Below are positions 53,074-62,848 of a DNA stretch of 64,000 nt, in pieces. Location: positions 7,558,058 through 7,622,057 of the forward strand of contig NC_035168.2 of NCBI RefSeq assembly GCF_001659605.2. The letters are read 5' to 3'. The translations under genes and the position numbers were made by a program. Under the pieces are notes generated by a model. That model saw nothing but the letters and a program-made list of their open reading frames with translations, searched no databases and was not told the origin of the DNA. This stretch comes from Manihot esculenta. Taxonomy: Eukaryota; Streptophyta; Magnoliopsida; Malpighiales; Euphorbiaceae. Position 1 is the first letter of the stretch. The number at the start of each line of letters is the position of its first letter.

Positions 53074-55590
53074 AATGCAGAACCTCTTGAGTCTTTTCCA
53101 TTGTTAGAAGGAGAAGTCGACAAAGTATTCCATAAGAATCTAGGATTGAGAGAAGAACAAAAGGAGTCAATAATGGCTTTGATTAGGGAGCATGCTCATA
53201 AATTTGCCTTGAGATCTGCTGACTGACATGCCTAGCATTAATCCAAAAGTCATAATCCATAAGCTAAATGTCTACCCTGATTCCAAACCAATCAAATGGA
53301 AGAAGATGGTCTTCGGCGGGAGAAGTAAGAAGCAATGGAGGATAAAGTTTAAAAGCTCACTGATAAGATTAATCACAGAAGTCATGTACCCTAAATGACT
53401 AGCTAAACTTATGCTAGTAAAAAAATCTATGGCTAGTTTAGATAGTGTATAGATTTTATTAACTTGAACAAGGCTTGTTCTAAGGATTGTTATTCTTTTC
53501 TAGAAATAAATAAATTAGTCGAGTCCATGACTTTGATTATTTATCTTCTTTGGATGCTATATTATGACATCACCAAATTCACAGGATAAGGCTCACGAGG
53601 AAAAAGTTCATTAATCGCATAAAAACAAACATATTATTACAAAGCTATGCTTTTTGGATTGAGAATGCCATGGCAACTTATTATAGATTAATGAATAAGA
53701 TCTTTATAGACCAAATTGGCAAGAATATGGAAGTATAAATGGACGATATGATAGTAAAGAGTAAATTTTTTTAATAACACATGGCTAATTTGGAGAATGT
53801 ATTCATGGTGCTGAGTGGATATAGGATGAAATTGAACCCCACGAAGTGTGCCTTCTTTATTACAAGAGGAAAATTTCTTGGATACATGGTAAGTAGACGT
53901 GGGATTGAGCCCAACCTACAAAAGGCATAGGCAATATTAGATATGCTCATCCCATCGTGTGTGCGAAATGTGCAGAGATTAACAGGGAGAATAATAGCGC
54001 TCAAAAGATTCATGTCAAAATCGATAGAGAAATGCTTTCCATTATTTAAAAACTTCAGGAAAGTTCCAAACTTTGAATAGATAGAAGATCTCCAATAAGC
54101 CATCAAAAAACTCAAATAGTACCTCAGTTCCCTATATGTCCTTAGCAGCCCATTACTAGGAGAAGAGTTACTCATTTATTTGGTAATATCAGAATAAGTA
54201 GAAAGTGTAGTATTAGTAAGAAAAGATGATAGAACTCAAAAACCAAGCTTTTATATCAGCAAAGTGTTTAAAGGGTCCAAGCTCGAATACTTAAACATAG
54301 AGAAGTTGGCATTTGCTTTTGTGTTAGCAGTAAGGAAGTTCAAGATGTACCTAAAAGATGATCAAGGGAGTGTCATGACAAAAAATCGTTAAGAAAAATC
54401 CTCCACCAACCTGAAACTTTTTAGTCCAAAAATGCAATTAAAGCCTAGGCACTAGTCGATTTCATAGCTGAGTGTTCATTTAATACTACACCTAATATGG
54501 AACATTCGAGCAATTCAAACTTTCCAGAAGATAAGAAGCTCTAAGGTAGGTCAGATTCACTAGAACATAAGTTTTCATAGAAATTATTCATCGATAGGGC
54601 CTTCGGTTTTTCAAGAAGTGGGGAAAGTATAACTCTGAAAGATCCCTTTCATTTTGTTGTACTTTAAGCTTCAAGGTTTGACTTTTTAGTAGCCAGCAAC
54701 ATGGTTTAGTATGAGGCTTTAATCAATGGAATACAAGTGGCCTCTAAGGTTAGAGTGACTGATTTACGGGTACACAACAACTCATAGTTAGCCATTAACA
54801 AAGTGAAGGGAATTTATCAAGCCAAAGACCTAACAATGCAGAAGTATTTAACTTGGTCAAATACTCGAAGTAAATTCCATCAAAAAAAAATTATTGATTC
54901 TATACTATGAAGTATCTAGGAGTCATAATGAAGAGGCCGATTTGCTTAGTCGTTTATCTTCCAAAGAACTAAAGCAACTCCTAGAAAAGGTGTATACAGA
55001 AAGTGTTAAGTGCCCAAGCTTCAAAAAATCACTATTGGTCATGAAGGTGAGTATGGAGTCCTTCTGGATGGATCCTTTCATTAAATTCTTTAGACAAGGA
55101 TAAGTCCGATGCAAGAAGGGTGGCAGCAAGAGCAACCAATTATCAACTGTTAGGAGGAATTTTGTATAAGAGAGCAAAGTCAACTCCATGGCCAAGATGC
55201 GTAGCCGACTAGCCTCAAAGGAAGCCTCTCACATCATAAAGTATATGCAACTCACGAAGGAGTTACAAAATTGGCTAATAAGATTTTCAGGCAAGAGTAC
55301 TTTTGGCCATGATTGAAAAAAAAAAGTAGAAGAATTCATAAAAAAATGTGATGTGTGCTAATGGTTCAATAATAGAATTAACATGCCTGTGGTTTCCCAA
55401 GCCAACATTTCAAGTCCATGGCCATTTTCACAATGGGGAATTGATATTCTGAGACTCTTTTCAAAAACTACAAGATAGAGGAAATTTGTGGTGGTAGCAG
55501 TTGAATATTTTTCCAAATGGCCAAAAGAAGATGAACTCATCTTAGCAATAACTATTGATCTATCATTTACATAGGATCTATCATGCATAC
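53074..55590 (+). pseudogene. Tat-type Ty3/gypsy pol fossil: RT, RNase H, integrase start
   Basis: Order: pre-RT (53074-53230, SFPLLEGEVDKVFHKNLGL); RT (about 53240-54060) with PKWLAKLMLVKKS-like, AMLFGLRNAMATYYRLMNKI, a stop then MDDMIVKSK near 53739, and KLNPTKCAFFITRGKFLGYM; first RNase H (about 54170-54480); a second RNase H-like domain (about 54590-54960, with YEALINGIQVASKVRV), a hallmark of Tat/Ogre elements; integrase zinc-binding region and core start (WPFSQWGIDI, near 55420; VVVAVEYFSKWPKED, near 55490). Many stops and frameshifts make it long dead. It is the substrate into which H, C and D inserted. Confidence 0.85.
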
Positions 55591-55599
55591 TAACCATTG

Positions 55600-56365
55600 A
55601 TCATGGTATAATTTATATAGGATCTATCATGATCAATGGACATAATACAATCATTTTACATACAACATAAAAATTTTCTACATTTACGGGCATATACCAG
55701 ATCCAACACGTTCTTCATTCTGGAAGGAGGGGAACTCTTGAGACTACTCTACTATGCTTTCCTACTAGAAAATCACTATACTTGTTCAGATGCATCTCAT
55801 TCACTCCGGATAATACATTCTTCTTTATTAATTTTTTCATCCCTTTCTCATTAATGTGGCCGAGTCTCTTATGCCATAACTCAGCTACACCTTCTTTCTC
55901 CACTATATTCACAGCATTACTGAAGAGCTTTGCCTATATCACATACAACTTTGAATGCTTCGAGCCTCTAGTCACTATTAGTGAGCCTTTGGTGAGCTTC
56001 CAGTTGTCATTTGAGAATGTGTTTTAGAAACCTTCATCATTAAGTCTTCCTGTAGAGCTTAAGTTCAGCCACATATCTGGAATATGCCTGATATCTATAA
56101 GGACTAGTTTCGTCCCATTTTCTATCATTAAGCAGACATTCCCTGGTGTCTAAGAGAAAAAGATCCCCTTCAAGAAGTTGCATGAATAGTTGCACTACTG
56201 TCAATCACCCAGCTGGTTTCATTAGTTGCCAAACTAACTCAATCTTCATCACAGACGATGTTAAGTTCACCAAGGGCACTTTAATGTTCATCATCATTGT
56301 TGTAATCTTTCTTTACTCCTTTGCCTTTCTCCTTCTCTTATTTCTTCTTGAACTTCCTGTATAAT
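55600..56365 (-). pseudogene. Ty1/copia pol fragment (protease and pre-integrase)
   Basis: On the minus strand: a lysine-rich stretch, then WVIDSSATIHATS (near 56200), a retropepsin motif with DSS for the usual DSG; RHIPDMWLNLSSTGRL-like text (near 56070); NDNWKLTKGSL; and VAELWHKRLGHINEKGMKKL (55820-55885), the GAG-pre-integrase zinc-binding domain. It stops before the integrase core. Several frame breaks. No copia LTR is visible, and it abuts LTR F on its upstream side. Confidence 0.85.
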
Positions 56366-58245
56366 ATTTTTGTAATACCCGGCTAGACTCCGGTATCGGA
56401 ATTCCTACCGTCCGGTGGAATCTCGAGTGTCGGAGACCTCTAGAAGGGTAAAAGCATGTTTTCATAAAATGTTTTAATGTGTTTTATGTTTTTAATCAAG
56501 AAAGAAATGAGTTTTTGCATGAAAATAGCCTTGGAGGAAAACTCAGGTTCGGCCGCCGAACATGCATGCACTTCGGGAGTGCTTTAGGCCCCCGAAAGCA
56601 TAAGTGAGGGAAGTCCAGGTTCGGCCGCCGAACATGGCATGCATGCGGAGGCACGTTCGGCTCCCGAATGTGGCCTGGCCAGCCACCTATAAAGGGGTCC
56701 CTTAGCCGAAAACGGGCGACCTTTTTTTTCCCATTTTCGGCCAAGGTGAGCTCTCCACCGCCCCTCACCGATCTTGAGTTCCTTCCTTCAAATCTTTCAC
56801 GATTTTCACTAGTTTTCACTTTGTTTTGAAGATTTTTGAGCAAAAGAACAAGTTTTGAGCTTGGAGACCCAAGGAGCTAAATCTCTCCCAACTCTAAGTT
56901 AGATCGCCTCTACTCTCGATCTTCAAGAGGTAAGAGTCGATCTCTAGCTTATGATGTGTTTTAAACAAGTTTTATACAAGTTTATGGAGTAGAAATGCAT
57001 GTTTAGGTTGTTTTGAGTTTATGGGTTTAATGTGTGTTCATGAGCAATGTGGGTATGTTTGATGTGTTGTAGTAGGGTTTAGGCTAGTTTGAAACCCCTA
57101 TGAACTTGTATGCTTGTTTGTGTATGATTAGGAGTGTTGTAGAATAGGTTTATGCATGTTTGAAGGGTTTGGGAGGCGTTTGTGCATGTTGGAGCTGAGT
57201 TTCTGCCACTTTGGAGAAACTCAGGTTCGGCCGCCGAAGGAACTTTCGGCCGCCGAACCCGCTTGTGGAGGCAGCCTTCGGCTGCCGAAGCCTGCCCCCG
57301 AAAGAGGACTTTCGTCTCTGGAGGGCAGTTTCGGCCGCCGAAAGTGCCGCCGAACATGCATGAGTTTCGTCTCTGTCTGGGAGTTTCGGCCGCCGAAGGT
57401 GCCGCCGAACCTGCCTGACTTTCGGCTCTGGAGGGACTTTCGGCTCTGGAGGGACTTTCGGCCGCCGAACCTGCCGCCGAAAGTGCCCTGTCCAGCCTTC
57501 CTTTGCATGTTTTTCTATGATTGTTTCATGATGTTCTAGGGGGTTTTTGGGGAGTAGTTTAGAGTTATGTTCATGTATGTTTGGTCCCTCATTTGAGTCC
57601 ACTTGTGTAGGTTCGGACCCGAGGAACCGAGGACCCCAGCAGTGAGTCAGCTGCTCCCGTGTCTGGTCAGAGCTATCCAGAGGTGAGTAGAATAACTCAT
57701 TACGTTTTAAAGTAAATAATGGACATTTTAGCATGATTCACGCATCATTAATACCATGAGATATACTAGGTTGTTTGCATTAGAATTCACGAATATGTTG
57801 TATTGCATATTTTATTGTTGATGTGGATGAACGTTGGATGATCCATAGCCCTCGACCTATGATGTGACGATATGATATGTACGGTATGGAATGAAAGACC
57901 AGTGGGACCCATTCTACGTTCTGGCACTATTGAATATGTAGAGGGCTACTGGTGACAAGTTCATCCTTGATGTGATATGTTTGTGATGTGATGCATTCCA
58001 TGAAAGCATTAAATGTTAATATAATGTTTTTATTATTCTGCTCACTGGGCTTTATAGCTCACCCCTCTCCCTTAACCCCCAGGCTTGCAGGTACAGGGTA
58101 GACCAGGAGGTCAGCAAGAGTAATGAAGTCTTGATTATGTAATAGATAGTGTAGACATGAAAAATGTTGAGATGTTATGTATAAGTACAGTATAGAAATG
58201 TAATGTAAAGATGTTCATGGATGTTAGAGGTGTGCTTGACCATAG

Positions 58246-58250
58246 AGTAT
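58246..58250. repeat. Target site duplication of G, left
   Basis: AGTAT, repeated at 59774-59778. Confidence 0.92.
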
Positions 58251-59773
58251 TGATCAAGCATAATTTAGCCACATTTTTATCATAATTATTATTGCTTATT
58301 TACACATTTTTCAGTTTAATTTATGGTTTTTATCTTGTTTTTACAGAAAAGGAAGAAATTAGAAAATGGGAGAAAAAGTGCAGAAAAAGTACAGAAGGAT
58401 GATTTGCCTAGTGATTTGCCCAAGATCATCAGCTAAACTGCTCCCATCACTGCCCAGATCAAGCTAAAGCAGAAACCCGGAGGCAACAGACAGCAGTGAT
58501 ATGGGCAGTGATTTGCCCAAGAAACTCGAAGATCACTGGCCAAATCACTCGCAGAGACATAGAGGACTGACTCACAGAGAAGCGATCTGGTCAGTGATTT
58601 GCCCAATCACTTGAAGAAACTGGTCAAACCACCGGGCAAATCACTTTGAAAGCAGAAACTTGACAGCAGAGTGGGAAAGACAGCAGAAAACAGAAATCCG
58701 AATTTTTAGAAGTCCAAATCCAACTCAATCACTATCAATACAAATCCAAGAGCCACGAAAAGAACTTCTCATCCAAGGAATTCCAATTGCAATTAAATTC
58801 AACATCAAAAGAGGAGTCAAACACCAAATCAAAAAGGGATTTTGAAACCCTAGATGGATGGAAATCTGCAGCTATAAAAGGAGAGCCTCCAAACCAGCAA
58901 GCCACTCTCTCTCATCAGCAACTCAACTCGCCAGAAACTCTCCAGCATCTTCCTTTTTCTTTTCTTTTCATCTTTTGTGTATTTAGTCCACCATGAGTGG
59001 CTAAACTCCTTCTTTTCTAGTTGAAGTTGGTGAATTTCAGATTTTGTGATGAATTGGGAGATTTAATACTCCATTGTTGAACTCTTGTTTATTTCAATAT
59101 TTATGCAATCTGATCTTTTCCATAATTATTACTTTGCTTTTAGAATCAATAAGGGCCCATTGCTTTTAAATTGCTTAAGTGATAAATTGTTTGAATGATT
59201 TAGGTCCGTAATTGCTTAAATTGTTTAAACTCACATTTAATCAAATTGCATGATCTAAACTTGACCACGCGGTTGGCAAGGTTAGAATTAGGTTTCTCTA
59301 AGTCTTAATGCAGTTAACGGTTGTTCGATGCTATAATGCCCCAAGGACGTTCCTTGGCAACTTGTTAACTAGTGTTTGATTAGCGAACGTTTCCTAATCA
59401 AACTAGAACTAAGGAGGAATTTGGATTGTGAGAAGTGTCTTCCACATCCAAAACTAATTTATTGGAATAAATAGGAGAGTTAAAGAATCAATGATCAATT
59501 CTAAACAATCTGAAATAAGATCCATACTTCAACTAGAAGCTTTTCTCTTATTGATTTACTCATCTTTAAATTATTGCTTTCTTTTGCTATTTAGTTTTAA
59601 TTCATCAACTCAAATCCCCCTCTTTTAATTATTTGTTATTTACTCATCTTGGTTATTATTAGGAAGATCTTTAGTGTCAATTCCCTGTGGTTCGACCCTA
59701 TTGCCACTATCTACAAGTTTATTGTTGATTGTTTAATAGGTTTATTTTTGACGGCTTCGACAACCGCCTATCA
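58251..59773 (+). mobile_element. Solo LTR G (Athila, E family)
   Basis: 1,523 bp, TGATCAAGCATAATTTAGCC to CGACAACCGCCTATCA, flanked by AGTAT. Related to the E LTRs but older and longer. It has about 97 bp between two AGTGATTTGCCCAAGA direct repeats (58410-58425 and 58507-58522) where E has a single copy, so the E form probably arose by deletion between them. Confidence 0.93.
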
Positions 59774-60106
59774 AGTATTGTTATCCCTTTTAATACATGA
59801 TCTTAGATGTTTTATGATGTTTATGTAAACCAACTCAACACATGTTATGTCACCCTTTGGGGCATTGATGAGATCCCAAAGAGGGGTCATTGTTTATGGT
59901 TATGTTTATGTTTAGTGTATGCACAGGTTGAGTTTGGTGTATGAGAGAATGAATGAAAGAAAAGTTTTAATTTTTTTGTATGTTGTTGATCATGTATGGG
60001 ATTAAACAGGTTCACAGGATGTATGTTTGGCTTGCTACGGGTCTCGGCAGCCTTAAGCCGATCTGGATCCTAGCGCCGGTAACGGTCCGATTTCCGGGTC
60101 GTTACA

Positions 60107-60222
60107 AAATGGTATCAGAGCCCTAGGTTTATATGGTCGGACCTAGAGTGTCGGGCTCATAGATGTTATAGAAGGTCAAGCACAGTAGGAAAGATCATGT
60201 CCACTAGGATAGGATGTGGAGT
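60107..60222 (+). mobile_element. Primer-binding site and leader stub of element F
   Basis: TGGTATCAGAGC at 60110-60121, then about 100 bp of Tekay leader (GTCGGACCTAGAGTG; AAGCACAGTAGGAAAGATC; TCCACTAGGATAGGATGTGG) as in B and D. Homology stops at 60222 (GTGGAGT|AAAAAGG), leaving F without gag, pol or 3' LTR. Confidence 0.88.
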
Positions 60223-60429
60223 AAAAAGGTGACCTAGTGTTCGAGGCAATTCGACCTTCATAGGCTCTGAAAAGTATTAATACATATAGTCTTCCGGTAG
60301 TTATAGAGACAATAAATTATGGTTACCCTAAAAGGATTCTATTTTCTCCAAGTTATTAAAATTAATATCTAAGGATATTAATTAATGATGTTAATTAAAT
60401 TAATGATTGATTCTAGTTATATTGTTTAG
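60223..60429. other. Non-coding junction, F stub to RBOH exon
   Basis: 207 bp with no element homology I recognise; AT-rich towards the right and ending in a good acceptor (TTGTTTAG, 60429). Probably what is left of an RBOH intron. Confidence 0.5.
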
Positions 60430-61054
60430 GCAGTACTATCCAGGACCAAGGAGTATCCAAAAATATACATTGATGGACCCTATGGAGCTGCTTCTCAGGA
60501 TCATGTCAAGTATGATATAGTAATGCTAATTGGACTTGGCATTGGAGCCACACCTTTCATTAGCATTTTTAAAGACGTTGCAAATGGTCTCCACCAAAAG
60601 GTATCACAACAACCGAGCTCTTCTCTTTATCGCTAAATTTCTGTTTTACTTGTAATTTTTCACTCAACCATCGTTATTTTCTATTTGAAATTAAAAATTT
60701 TATAAAAGTTTAATTTAATTAATTTTTTATTATTATTAATTCTCTTATTTAGTAAAAACTTTTAATTTAAAAGAACTTGAGATCATATCTGATTTTATAA
60801 AAATTCATTTAAATTCTTATATTTGACTAAAATTTCATTTAGGCAAACTGTGGAGAATGCAACATTGCAAAAGGCCCTTTAAAAGCCTGTTTTTATTGGG
60901 TTACAAGAGAACAAAGCTCCTTTGATTGGTTTAGGGATGTCTTGTGGGAAATATCAAAGACAAACCAAAAGCAGGTAACATGGAAAACTATACTTATTTA
61001 GATTTCTTCTTCATTGAATTGTTTGAGTTTTAAGCTCATCATTTTAAAAGGAAA

Positions 61055-61957
61055 ACTTTATAATTTAATCTCCAAGTTTTCTCATTATTACACTTGGATT
61101 CCTATATTTTACAAAGTAAACTATATAGTCCCTCAAATTTTATTTTCATCACACTTTTAGGTCCTTCAATTTATTTTTTCCATTTGTATTTTAAGATAAA
61201 TTATTATTTAATCCCTAAATAATATGAATTATTTACATTTTCATCTTTAATCTTATAGTTAGTTTTTTTTTTTTCTCTCCTACTCAAAAGACAGAGAGGG
61301 AAAAAGACAAAGAGAGATGAGAGATAAAAAGATGAAGTTAAAGATGATATTATAATTAATTAAAAGAAAAATTACTAGTTAGTCTCTATAATATAGGAAA
61401 TCTCACTAGTTAGTCCTTTAGGTTTGAAAAATATATTAAATGCTCTTGATGTTTTTAAAAGTTTACTAATTAGTCCTTTCATTAATTTTAATCGTTAAAT
61501 ATTGCAAAAAATTCCAAAACACCTTCAATATGGAGAAACTAATTAGCAAAGTTCTTACAAAATTGAGGGACCAATGAATAAATTTTTTCAAATTATAGAA
61601 ACTAAATAATAAAACACTTAACGATAAAAACTAACAGAAGAACTAACTAGTAAATTTTTAAAACATCAGAGATATTTTAATGTATTTCTCAAAATTGAGA
61701 GAATAACTAGTGAATTTTTTTATATTATAAGGACTAAATAATAAATTTTTTTAAATTAAAAACTGGAGACAAAACTGTAAATAATTATAATATTTGAAGA
61801 TAAAATAATCATCTATATTTAAATGCTAATGGCAAAATGGATGATAGAACTTATGGGTATGTCAAAGTAAAATTAAGTGCTAAAATAGTTTAATTTCTAA
61901 AATATAGGGATTCAAGTGTTAATAATGATAAAATTTAGGGACTAAATAATAATTTAT
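61055..61957. mobile_element. Non-autonomous transposon in RBOH intron (outer)
   Basis: Long imperfect terminal inverted repeats: ATTATTACACTTGGATTCCT (from 61084) pairs with AGGGATTCAAGTGTTAATAAT near 61907-61926, and pairing extends outward through TTTAATCTCCAAGTTTTCTC against GATAAAATTTAGGGACTAAA. No ORF. About 0.9 kb including the inner element. Exact ends and target duplication not fixed. Confidence 0.7.
61363..61755. mobile_element. Second small transposon nested in the first
   Basis: Inverted repeats AATTACTAGTTAGTCTCTAT, then AATATAGGAAATCTCACTAG at the left, matched by ACTAGTGAATTTTTTTATAT then TATAAGGACTAAATAATAAA at the right, both with ACTAGTTAGTCC-type phrases. No ORF. Confidence 0.65.
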
Positions 61958-62094
61958 CTATTTTAAAAACAATTTTAGATCATTAAGTAAAAAAAAAAAT
62001 CTATTAACTTATTTACTCTTTCCTGTTTCCTTTTTTGTCTACTATTTTCCCATTTGGCTGGCCAGTTAACCTCTTAGTCTGTGATAGAAATGCA

Positions 62095-62544
62095 TAGGAG
62101 TTACCATTCCGCCGGTTCGGTTTAAAATTGAACCGAACTAAATAAATTAAAAATTAAAATTTTAATATTTTATGAAAATTGAATCGAATTGATTTTGATT
62201 AGAAATCAAATTAAATCGGTCTGATTCAAATTTGATTTGATAATTTTTAATAAATTTTTTATTTTTTACACTTTATTTTTAATATTTTAAAATTTAATTA
62301 AAATATTTTAATCTTAATATGATCTAATTTTTCTATATTATTGAAAATAATATATTATTATCGCTAATCGATTCAGTTCGATTTTTTTGATTTTTTCTGA
62401 TCAAAATCGAACCGAACTGAAATAATTAAAATTTTTAAAATTAAAAATTAAATCGAACCGAAATAAATAAAAAATCGAATTAAATTTTTAAATTAATTCA
62501 GTTCGATCAATTTTTTCGATTTGAACCAAGTACTGGTCATTCTA
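62095..62544. mobile_element. hAT-like MITE inside RBOH exon
   Basis: 450 bp between two copies of the 8-bp duplication GAAATGCA (62087-62094 and 62545-62552). Ends TAGGAGTTACCATTC... and ...GTACTGGTCATTCTA are imperfect inverted repeats, both starting TAG inward; GGTTCGGTTT / AATCGAACCGAA phrases recur inside. The 8-bp duplication and TAG ends suit the hAT superfamily. Removing it restores the exon c reading frame across VIEMH-NFLSSV. Confidence 0.8.
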
Positions 62545-62848
62545 GAAATGCACAACTTTTTAAGCAGTGTTTATGAAGAAGGGATGCAAGATCTGCTTTG
62601 ATAAGTGCTATGCAAGCATTATATCAAGCCAAGAAAGGCATTGATATTGTTTCCTGGACTCAGGTAAAATATATTGCTTTAAAGTTATAGTTGATTTCAG
62701 TTAATTTTCAATGTGCAATCAAATAAAAATATATTGAAAAAATTACATGTAAGTCATTTAAATTGAAATTAAACAATTTCAGGCACCTACGCAATTTGAT
62801 CGTTCAAATTGGTTCAATATTTTCTCTAAATTGGCAAAAACAGTATAG

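Larger units (their letters stand above)
56371..60106 (+). mobile_element. LTR F (Tekay type, D-like), interrupted by solo LTR G
   Basis: 56371-58250 plus 59779-60106, about 2.2 kb without G, matching the D LTR in length. Starts TGTAATACCCGGCTAGACTC, ends GGGTCGTTACA. TATA 56688; arrays 56549-56668 and 57226-57484; donor-like AGAGGTAAG at 56928. It is a 5' LTR, because a primer site follows. Confidence 0.92.
60430..62848 (+). pseudogene. RBOH (NADPH oxidase) C-terminal exons, broken
   Basis: Four exon-like blocks with GT-AG borders, in phase. Exon a, 60430-60600: [20 protein letters not shown], then [15 protein letters not shown]. Exon b, 60843-60974: CFYWVTREQSSFDWFRDVLW. Exon c, 62078-62094 plus 62553-62663: VIEMH, then NFLSSVYEEG, then DARSALISAMQALYQAKKGI. 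Exon d, 62783-62848: QFDRSNWFNIFSKLAK. This is the NADPH-binding part (GxGxGATP motif) of plant respiratory-burst oxidases, plasma-membrane enzymes making superoxide. Lesions: haem-membrane and FAD parts absent (the left side is element F), a small transposon in exon c, a one-base loss near 62580, a stop at 62846-62848. SVIEMH follows the exon b end directly, as in RBOH proteins. Confidence 0.88.
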
